NCBI GenBank assembly: GCA_002081555.1
Contig: MZNV01003004.1
Span: 1-29,554, forward strand
From: Protostelium mycophagum
Taxonomy: Eukaryota; Evosea; Variosea; Protosteliida; Protosteliaceae
Length of the DNA stretch: 29,554 bases
Direction of reading: 5' to 3'
Shown: positions 22,137 to 29,554 of the stretch, piece after piece
Position numbering within the stretch: position 1 is the first letter of the stretch
Layout of the letters: every line of letters begins with the position of its first letter
The notes under the pieces: generated by a model
Database searches by the model: none
What the model was told of the DNA's origin: nothing
The model's input: the letters and a program-made list of their open reading frames with translations, nothing else
Position numbers and translations under genes: made by a program

Positions 22137-22880
22137 ATGTACCTCGCACGCACTTCTTGCCTTCAAGCAGGAATCTTCACGCCTATTCTGAAGACACCAG
22201 TGAAAATCCTATCTAAGAATTCGGTCATACCCAGAAGATGTTTAGCCACTGCAGTTGAAGCCACAAAGGTTTGAGCAACTGCTTTATCTTCACTGATCAA
22301 AACAGGAGCGTGGATCCATCCCTCGCCCTGCCCTTTTTCTTGGCGCTGCAGGTCTCATTCCGTTTGCAGCAACGAGTGTCGCTGCTGTCGCTCTTCCAGG
22401 TCCGTTAGGACTGTTTGCTGTTCAGGCGCAGGTGACGTCACATCTTGATAGGCCAAATCGACACTGACATCAACAGATCGCTTATGGTGCTTCCATTCTA
22501 AGCTTTTTGGGAGGACCTCACTGGGGTTGGGGATCTATTCATTTCTCACGTGAATCGAGAACTCTAACAACAGAGAGGGAAGAGTGGAAGAGGATTTCTC
22601 TGAGCGTCCTTCCTTCTTTTGTCTCATTTGCGGCCATAATGACCATTGGAACACCCCTTGTTGGTGTGTCAATCAGCCCTTTTCATGACATGTCTAAATG
22701 TCTGCAGCGTACAGCACCTTATTATTCGGTTTCACGGGGATGTTGCTCATAGATGTGTGGGCTAATCGAAGACGTCTGACACCTCCCTGGTGGGTAAAGC
22801 TCAGAGCCGGACTCACCATGGGCGCCTCTGCCTGCCTCTCTTTCTCTTCCGTATACTATGCAGTTTTCCTCTTGTCATGA
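22137..22880 (+). CDS. DUF3429 family inner-membrane-type protein, probably mitochondrial, 4 exons, 205 aa
   Basis: Exons 22137-22268, 22306-22431, 22477-22663 and 22708-22880 join in frame. The first about 40 residues are basic and hydroxylated with no acidic residue (MYLARTSCLQAG, KTPVKILSKN, PRRCL), a typical mitochondrial presequence. The rest is hydrophobic with the family pattern LIPFAATSVAAVALP, ILSFLGGPHWGWG and PPWWVKLRAGLTMGASACL. DUF3429 is shared by alpha-proteobacterial and mitochondrial proteins such as TMEM69; its biochemical role is not established. About four to five membrane helices are expected. Intron 2 begins GTGACGTCA. Confidence 0.82.
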
Positions 22881-23606
22881 GCAATCGTCTTCATCTTGAA
22901 CGAAGGTCACCACAATGACAGAATAAAAATGATGTACAGATTTATGATGATGGTGATCCCTGTGCTCCTCGCTCGTCTTTTAATTCTTCTGCTGTTCACA
23001 AACCCAAGGGGATGGTGGTTTCTGCGGAAATGGAAATATTGGTGTTTCTCTTATATTCAGACGCTGGGGCGTAATCTTTGAACGGCCACCTCCATGTATA
23101 TCATGTACAAATAGGTTCTTTGGGAGCAGTATCTCTGCCTGTGTTGTTGCTTTTGCAGAGCACTCTGCATTTGGATCCCGGAACAAAGGTAAGGAATGCG
23201 ATATATTGTGATATTCACGGTTCTTAACAAGCGGTTTTACCGCTGAGCTGCTGTTGATTACAAATGGAGCAGGTACCGCCGTGGGGCGGAATATAAATTT
23301 TGTCATGGCAACTGGTTAAATCCGAACCACCCTATCGTCCAGCAGCCTCCTTCAAGAAATTAAACGATGGCCTTTCCTCCCAATTATAAAAACCCACCAA
23401 ATCAGGATTTCAAAGAGTATCGATGTGTGGCGTTGTGCAATGTTCCAGAGGAAACACAGAAAATATCCGGGAGATGTACACGGTAAGTAACGCAAACATC
23501 GCATTCAATGCGGAGACCGGAAAAAGTGTTTTCTTCCCATCGCTCGGAAACCAAAAAATAAATATCCTCATTTTCTGCCTGTCGGCCACATCACAAAAAG
23601 ATCGAC
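22881..23606. other. Intergenic region with a doubtful small gene
   Basis: 3' flank of the DUF3429 gene (AATAAA near 22924) and 5' flank of the Ras-like gene. It includes a 6-bp-stem hairpin at 23230-23244. A plus-strand frame from ATG 23367 (MAFPPNYKNPPNQDFKEYRC, ending at a good donor GTAAGT at 23483) may be a short gene or an alternative first exon. I could not place a convincing continuation. Confidence 0.4.
23367..23482 (+). CDS. Possible small hypothetical exon
   Basis: The ATG at 23367 follows a short AAATTAAACG context and opens a 38-codon frame that ends at a consensus donor (CG|GTAAGT). The peptide has spaced cysteines (YRCVALCN, GRC) but no recognised domain. A downstream acceptor at about 23508 would add about 15 residues before a stop. 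This is listed only as a candidate. Confidence 0.2.
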
Positions 23607-24458
23607 ATGAGCGATGGCACGCGATCGAATGACACCATTCCGCAAGAGTCTATAGAGAATCTTGACTTGATCGGAAATGAAGTGTATCGTATGGTGAGTC
23701 AATTAGATTTCGACAAGTGGTATCACCATCCGCTATCAGCATTCTGACGTGATACAGGTTCTCTTGGGAGCAGAAAGATCGGGCAAGGTGAAGAGTTTTT
23801 GAGCTCTTTGTTAGAAGGGAGAGGTCAAGCGAACATATCTGACACTTTATAGACAGCCCTTCTCACACAATTTATGGACGGTAATTTTGTAGATACTGAC
23901 CTCCCTACGATGCAGAGTAAAAAGGTGAGGTTATTTTGGTTCAATAATCTGTATCAATACGGCATATAGGTGAAAAAGATTACCAACAACAAAGGACAAT
24001 CCGCCTTCTTAGAGATTTTGGATACAGGTGGAAACCAGAAATTATATGAGGAGAAACATTCAGATGTGAGACCTTCAACCGAGTTAATCCGGCAATCATC
24101 CTCTCATTTTTCATAATCCCTCTTCTCCGCTGGGTATAATGCCACAAAAAACTCATCTTTCGTGAAGAACATAACACAAAATTTTCATTATCTGACACCT
24201 TCTAAGTGGTTCGCGTGGGGAGATGGTTACATTCTCTGCTATAGCACGATCGATCTCGACTCATTCACTGCTCTTTTTCCAATCAAGAAGCAGATTGATA
24301 AGACGAAGAAGGAGGATATCGTCTTTGTTTTAGTTGGGACTCATAAAGACAAAGATGCCAGGAGGAAAGTCTCTGAAAAAGTGGCAGCAGATGCCGCCAA
24401 ATCATGGGGTTGTCCACACATAGAGGTGATGGATCATCTTCCTGGAGATGTTTCGTAG
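23607..24458 (+). CDS. Ras-like small GTPase with atypical P-loop, 5+ exons, ~178 aa
   Basis: Exons 23607-23693, 23758-23787, 23853-23924, 23970-24065 and 24207-24458 join in frame. G1 is GAERSGKT, so the Ras G12-G13 positions are Glu-Arg. Switch I has DLPTM with the invariant Thr. G3 is FLEILDTGGNQ, so the catalytic Gln61 position is Asn. G4 is VGTHKDKD. These changes predict weak intrinsic GTPase activity and dependence on a GAP. The C-terminus is unresolved. The frame ends HIEVMDHLPGDVS, while the expected last helix (MFRSLFEKKCKYHP) is encoded just downstream in another frame at about 24449-24490. A G5 motif and a C-terminal CAAX box are not visible. It belongs to a divergent Ras subfamily related to the fragment at 1-104. 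Confidence 0.75.
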
Positions 24459-24896
24459 TCTTTTTGAAAAGAAGTGTAAATATCATCCTTTAGCTCTGCG
24501 AGAACGTCCTCTTTTCATTAAGACAAATTCTGCTTGACGAATGTGCCTTTTGCTGCAGAGACAGAAACAAAAATTGCAGTCTAATGGAAGGAGATTGCAA
24601 CACAAACAAAAACACACCGCGACAGAGTCGCAGCACTACAGATATCACTGCCAAGCACAAACGCACTGCGGCAGAGCCGCAATAAAGTAAAACTACCAGC
24701 AAGACAAATAGACACACGAATAGAAACGCACTGCGGCATAGCCGCAGTAAAATGTTGTAGTACAATAGACACTGCGGCAGAGCCGCAGTACAAATAAAGG
24801 TGTTGTCAAAAATCAAACCGTCGTGTTCCTCTCATGACATGACCCAAGATATCTTCAAAGACTGGCAGTAATGTGCACAATGTGATCAGTACCGCG
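24459..24896. other. 3' region of Ras-like gene and hairpin array, 5' flank of RapGAP
   Basis: The first about 75 bases continue the Ras alpha-5 helix in another frame. The rest is A-rich, with four hairpins at 24619-24789 and AATAAA near 24794. Long minus-strand frames here come from the hairpin repeats and are not credible genes. Confidence 0.5.
24619..24789. repeat. Array of four related GC hairpins
   Basis: Four short hairpins sit in an A-rich background. GCGAC-AGA-GTCGC is at 24619-24631, TGCGGC-AGA-GCCGCA at 24667-24681, ACTGCGGC-ATA-GCCGCAGT at 24730-24748 and ACTGCGGC-AGA-GCCGCAGT at 24771-24789. Stems are 5-8 bp with 3-nt loops, and three copies share the CACTGCGGC core. Flanks repeat elements such as CACACGAAT and AATAAAG-TA. 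They lie in the likely 3' UTR of the Ras-like gene. Confidence 0.8.
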
Positions 24897-27800
24897 ATGA
24901 ACAACATGCGTATCAAAAAATTAAAACAATTGGGTCTTCCCGCCACCAGCTCCAAGAAAACCCTACGTAAGACGGTCGATCTACACTACCTCGAACCGGA
25001 ACCCGTTGTCGAGGTGACATGCGCAGACATGATGACATGAAGTTGACATGTGTCAGGTTAATGTAGATGACAACTGCTCTGTTGGGAGTGGTATTTCTGA
25101 TGACAACCTGAGTCGGTCATCTGATGAGGTGATTTTATTTTTTATTTGAATTTCCAATCCGGGAAAATATCTCTCAAGTGTCCAAAAAGTTTTCGGCGTT
25201 GTGAAACCGTATCAGACCACGGTAGAGTTTACGGTTATAACCGTGTTTCAATTTCATTCTCGCCTTCTGACAGATCCCCCCGATTTTAACCGAAATTTCC
25301 AGGAGATTTCACTCCGAAATTCCCGCCGAAAATCTTGGAAGTTTATCAACAGGAAGAGTAAGAGGGACCAAGAGGATGGGAGGCTGTCACCTACGTCATC
25401 ACACCTGTCACTCCCGGGAATCAACCTCGAGAACTCTGAGACCAGAAATTTGATTGAAAAATTCTTCACGAATAAGGGGGATGATGACGGATGGAAGACC
25501 GTTTCGTAAGTGAAATTTCAGCGAAGTTTCGTGAATATTTCGGAGAGATCGTTTTGAAAAGTCTTTGTGCTGCACAGAAAAAAGTAAATAAAAGATCAAC
25601 AAAAACAGTTTAAAGAGTTGAAAGATTTTGGCGGGAAAATGTTATGATAGAAAGATAATGACTGTTTGTAGATACCAATCGCTACCCATAGTTACGGTGA
25701 TGAAAGAGGACGATGATATTGTAGACGTAGAATGCCAAAATGACGGATACGTAATCGACAAAGGCGGTGAAATTGATCCAGGCGAGTTGTAGATCCAATT
25801 GTAGATGACATATTTTCACATCACCTCGTGATACAGATAAACACGAAGATATTAATTCTTTCAGATTATAAGATCGACACCAAAGAGGACAGAGCCTTCT
25901 ACCTGCAAAATTTTCACAACACAGATCACGTGATCTTGATGAGTGTGTCGGATGATCCCATGATCATTGCCATGGAGTCGCCAAACAAAGAAAACGTAGA
26001 CGACGGGAAATTCGTCATGTGGTCCAAAACGGTGAGATTTCTTGAACTTTCACGGAAATTTCTTGCCGTGAAATTTCGTTGAAAACTGTCAGAAAACAGA
26101 GAGGAACAAGATACCGTTTTCGTGTCACTTTTCGTCGAGTGCGGCGACCAAGTACATCCGTCTACAATACCCAGATCTGGGTGGCGTCAGATTCCAAGAA
26201 TTTTCCAAAGAGGTATTCCTTTCTCATTTCAATGAAACCACCGGAAAATCGGAATAATACCGTTGTAGACGACGGAGGAAGCGTCATTCGAGCAATTAGA
26301 TAACGACATGTGCCTGTTCGAGGAGAGGAGTATACAATTAAATTATAAATTCGGAGTTATTTATGCAAAGACACCGGGACAGACAGAAGATGAGCTCTTC
26401 GCCAATAGTGAGCCTTTTTTTCCGTATTTTTATATATTATTTGTTTTTTTTGTATTTTTATTTATTTTATATGTATTTTCTTCTTTTTTTGTATTTTTTT
26501 ATTTGTCTTCTTCTTTTTTTGTATTTTTTTTGTTTGTGAAAACGGAATTTTCGGGAGAAATCAAGATTTTCATTTTTTTGCGACTGACGCGATGTAGATG
26601 AGACGAGTACTGAGTATGAAGATTTCCTGAAATTTCTGGGAGATAAAATAATACTGGAGGGATGGCAGGGATACAGGGGCGGTCTTGACGTCAGCAGTGA
26701 GTAACAATCGGATAATTATTTACCCGACTGTACACGCTGAAATCTCCCAGAAAATTCTACAGGGACACATTCCATCCATACCAAAGTGGATCGATATGAT
26801 ATCATGGTGAGGTGTCTTTGGAAATTTAAAATTTAAATTTTCGCCAGTTTCACGTGAGCACGATGCTACCGTATATGCAGAGTGACCCGCAACGGCTAGA
26901 AAGAAAAAGACACACAGGAAACGGTAAGTTCTATTCTTGGATATTGTACACATGTCGACATTGTACAATCAGGGTCGTCGACACCAAGACCATGAGATCT
27001 TATATCGACATTTATTACAATTTCTGACGCAGTTGTAGATGTGTTGGTGATTGTTTTCAAAGATTATAATGAGCCTTTCGATCCCAGAGTCTTCAGGTCT
27101 CATTTTAACCGTATCTTTTCGTGTTTTTTTGTATATTTTTATTATTTTTAACATTAAATTTTCTTTAATCTTGATGAGACATATTTTGTATTGTACAGTT
27201 AGATCGTTCCAAGAACAGCGAGACGGATCTCCCCCGCTACAGAATCACCTTTGTCGCAAAGGGAGGAATGTAAGACATCATATCTGGTCATAACGATATC
27301 TTCCGTCTTGACATCGAGATATCTCATGTGACATTGATGACATGACGTATAATGTGACATGATGTCTCATGTTTTGACAGAGCACCTTTCTACCCGGTAA
27401 TTAACGAGGTGAATGACGCATCAGAAGAGTTCCGAGAACTGTTTCTCATGAAATGTGAGTCTACAACACTGTAAAATCCATAATCATCATTTTTGTTGTT
27501 CAAAAAAATTAAAAAATATACTTGTATATTGTGTGACGGGTTTGGCTCTGCGAAAATCACGGTTACCGTGGGTTTTCACGGTAACTACCCAATATCAAGT
27601 GTAATCACGTAATTAAAATTGAAATTTAAATAAAAATAATTATTTTAAAGATCTCTCTATCTAATAATATTTCGATCTCCTCAAAATCTATAAAAGTTTT
27701 TGAAGATGAATCAGTAATTATGGGAGAGAAGGCCGCAATGAACAACAAAGTCTTCATAGAGAAGAGCATCAGGACGAGGAACGAGCTCTTGAACCAGATC

Positions 27801-29041
27801 TTGTCTACCTACGTCCAGATCAGCAGCAAGAAAGCATCAGATCTTAAATCTAAGTCGATAGATAAGTCCCCGCTGTGAGTCTTTAGATCTGGTTCAGGGA
27901 AATTCAATTCGTTACCATGGATATTTTATATGTATATTATTTTTTAAAGTGTAATTTTCTTTGAAAAATGCAAGTTTGAATGATGAATTTTCAATTTTAA
28001 AAATCTTCAAAATTTTGATTTTCAAATAATTAATTTAATTTTTTTAAATGATTAATTTAATTTTTAGGATTCCAAGCCCCACTCTCGAGTCCAAATCTCC
28101 CCGCATGTAAAGATTCATTTAAAATTTTTCAATCTCATCCAAATGAAACTCTTCTCATTTCGATGAAACAGTTCCACGAAATTGGGAAGGCGTAAATATC
28201 ACCACAACGGGCCGATAGAGGCGCGAGACTTCTTCTTGCGGGTATTGTCCTATATTAAGAAGTTATCCGAGTGGATCCAGAAGCCAACTTCTGCTTTCGA
28301 ATCAGCAGAATTCATGTATTTAATCAATGAGGTGATTTTTTTATACTTTTAATAATAATAATTTTTTTAGTCATTTCTGAGTGTATTGCAATTATTTTAT
28401 TTCAATTTAAATATTTTCTTCGACATTGTGAATTTAAAAGTATATTAAATAAAAAATGACGAGTGAATAATAATCAAATGATTGGTTAACACTGGTCAGA
28501 CGACAAACTACATCAATGTAGAAGCGACCGCTATATCAAATGAAACACAGAGGAACAGCTTGTTGAAAATGTCACAACAGTTATTACCGGATCTGTGCTC
28601 TTTTATCGCGTGGCAGGTTGTAGTTCGTCGATATATGCCATCTACAACAATATCGCCCTTGTAAATCTATGTGAATTTCATTTTCTTGCAACGAGAATTT
28701 TGACTATCTTTCAACTTGAATGTCAATGAAATTTCGCTGAAATTCCTCAGTCTAGGGAAGATGAGATGGAAATGGACAGATTACGTAATATGCGACATCA
28801 CATCATGTGCATATACAACGCTGTATATGAAAATTGAGATTTGTACCATGATGATCACATTTCAATAAGCTAAAAATATACTTTCTGACACATGTCAGTG
28901 GTGGAGATGAAGACAAAGACAGAGGATCACTCTGCACGAAGATTCGATCTCTCCCTCAATTACCAGAAGCTGACAGAGTTGTGTGAAGCGATGGCCGAGG
29001 ACGAGAGCTTACTGACAATGTTGAAGGATTCGACAAGATAA
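24897..29041 (+). CDS. Rap GTPase-activating protein (RapGAP domain), 19 exons, ~678 aa
   Basis: Exons: 24897-25013, 25057-25128, 25303-25505, 25672-25781, 25865-26031, 26093-26212, 26269-26407, 26598-26696, 26763-26806, 26848-26923, 27039-27130, 27199-27269, 27381-27454, 27715-27874, 28068-28106, 28172-28331, 28500-28616, 28751-28784, 28899-29041. The first about 150 residues are basic then Ser/Asp-rich. The RapGAP core is clear: YKFGVIYAKTPGQTEDELF, DFLKFLGDKIILEGWQGYRG, THSIHTKVDRYDIM, FHVSTMLPYMQSD, LERKRHTGN and DVLVIVFKDYNEPFDP. N393 in the last motif is the 'asparagine thumb' that replaces the arginine finger of RasGAPs. RYRITFVAKGG and a helical C-terminal extension follow. It stimulates GTP hydrolysis by Rap-type GTPases. 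The exon 4 donor is either GC (25782) or a GT 15 bases upstream. Exons 18-19 are the least certain. AATAAA follows the stop. Confidence 0.88.
25231..25244. repeat. 14-bp perfect palindrome in a RapGAP intron
   Basis: ACGGTTATAACCGT lies in the 25129-25302 intron, preceded by CACGGTAGAGTTT. A related palindrome, CACGGTTACCGTG, occurs at 27558-27570 in another intron of the same gene. Both share the ACGGTTA half site, which resembles a Myb-type recognition core (AACCGT/ACGGTT). Function is unknown. Confidence 0.5.
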
Positions 29042-29142
29042 AAATAAAATGACTAATTTATCTCTTCACAACTAGATATTTTTATCATTCAGGTCTTATC
29101 CCGGCAGAACAGATATATAAGGTGTCTGTCTTTTAAGGATTG
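29042..29142. other. 3' flank of the RapGAP gene
   Basis: These about 100 bases hold the AATAAA signal just after the stop codon and then the insertion edge of the downstream transposon. Confidence 0.4.
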
Positions 29143-29554
29143 CAGGAACAAGCAATTTTTTGTTTTTGTTCTGTTCTGCTAATGTTTCTGTTCTGTTCTG
29201 AAAATTACTGCTGTTGTTCTGGAATTTTCACAGAACAGAACAGAACATTTTCTGTTTTAGTTCCAGAACAACACAGAACATGCCTAAAAGAACAGCAGAA
29301 GAAAGTGAACTAGAGCTATCAGAGTCTGATACTGACTCTATCAACACCAACATGAGTGGAAAAAGCCATGTAGAAACTTTTTTAAAGAGGGCACAGAAAG
29401 ATCCTAAGAAGCTAGCTCCAGTATATAGCTACTTTGAGCTACCAACTGATCAGAAACATGCTGATGGAAGAGAAGGAGTATCATTCAAATGTAAAAGGTA
29501 GCATATTTTTATTATTATTCATCAAGTGACAAGTACAGTTGTCCTACTCAGATC
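29143..29554 (+). mobile_element. 5' end of a probable hAT DNA transposon (runs off the window)
   Basis: A possible left terminus begins CAGGAACAAGCAATTTTTTG. It is followed by subterminal TTCTGTTCTG repeats (29168-29201) and their inverse CAGAACAGAACAGAACA (29231-29247), the pattern of subterminal transposase-binding repeats in hAT elements. A coding frame starts at 29280. The right end and target-site duplication lie outside the window, so the exact terminus is not fixed. Confidence 0.5.
29280..29554 (+). CDS. N-terminus of hAT transposase with BED-finger start (partial)
   Basis: Exon 1 is 29280-29497 (ATG at 29280, donor GTAGCA). The intron is 29498-29551 (acceptor CAG), and exon 2 is cut by the window end. 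The peptide opens with a nuclear-type basic/acidic leader (MPKRTAEESELELSESDTD). It then reads APVYSYFELPTDQ and GREGVSFKCKR, matching the 'YxFF...GR..FxC' start of the BED zinc finger in hAT transposases, common in fungal genomes. Only the first zinc ligand region is present. No break is visible in this part. Confidence 0.5.

Noticed and set aside
22896-23081. Hydrophobic 61-codon plus frame (LLARLLILLLF) after the DUF3429 stop
   Set aside because: There is no proper start near its 5' end, and it overlaps the likely 3' UTR with AATAAA; chance hydrophobic stretch.
24619-24789. CRISPR-like array
   Set aside because: Only four uneven hairpins with irregular spacing, eukaryotic context and no cas genes.
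24490-24816. 108-codon minus frame rich in Leu/Cys/Val
   Set aside because: It is produced by reading the hairpin array and A-rich tract backwards, with repeated LRLCRS units; no gene.

Overview
The window reads as a gene-dense eukaryotic nuclear contig. Most genes are cut by many very short GT-AG introns, typically 41-50 nt, with coding on both strands and short intergenic gaps. Gene content (PKB/Akt kinase, Ras-like GTPase with a RapGAP, a 7TM protein, UBAC1, an AIG1-family hydrolase, a secreted GH55 glucanase) and moderate GC point to a free-living protist. An amoebozoan of the protosteloid/variosean kind is my best guess; this is inference, not a match to a known genome.

Layout. 1-104: edge fragment of a small-GTPase gene. 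368-2274 (+): complete 12-exon PKB/Akt-like kinase. 2561-4501 (+): repeat-rich cytoskeletal (articulin/alveolin-like) protein. 4811-5875 (-): AIG1/ADTRP-family membrane hydrolase. 6523-8019 (+): seven-helix membrane protein with a Cys-rich N-terminus. 8068-10178 (-): FAD-linked oxidase of the berberine-bridge-enzyme family. 10823-14019 (-): secreted GH55 beta-1,3-glucanase with three Cys-rich modules. 15506-16928 (-): secreted beta-trefoil-like protein. 17773-18768 (-): AT-hook protein. 19009-19770 (-): disordered protein. 19930-21992 (-): UBAC1, divergent from a DUF3429 membrane protein at 22137-22880 (+). 23607-24458 (+): Ras-like GTPase. 24897-29041 (+): 19-exon RapGAP. 29143-29554: 5' end of a probable hAT DNA transposon running off the window.

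How they fit together. PKB/Akt, the Ras-like GTPase and the RapGAP are signalling genes; the last two are neighbours on the same strand and could be enzyme and substrate. The oxidase, glucanase and trefoil genes lie in tandem on the minus strand. They could serve beta-glucan (fungal or algal wall) digestion, with the oxidase acting on released sugars, although the oxidase shows no signal peptide. Most coordinates below come from hand-spliced exon models whose frames close exactly; exceptions are stated. Non-coding sequence is notable for a palindromic TGACGTCA octamer in six introns, an over-frequent TTGTAGA heptamer, and several tight GC-rich hairpins.
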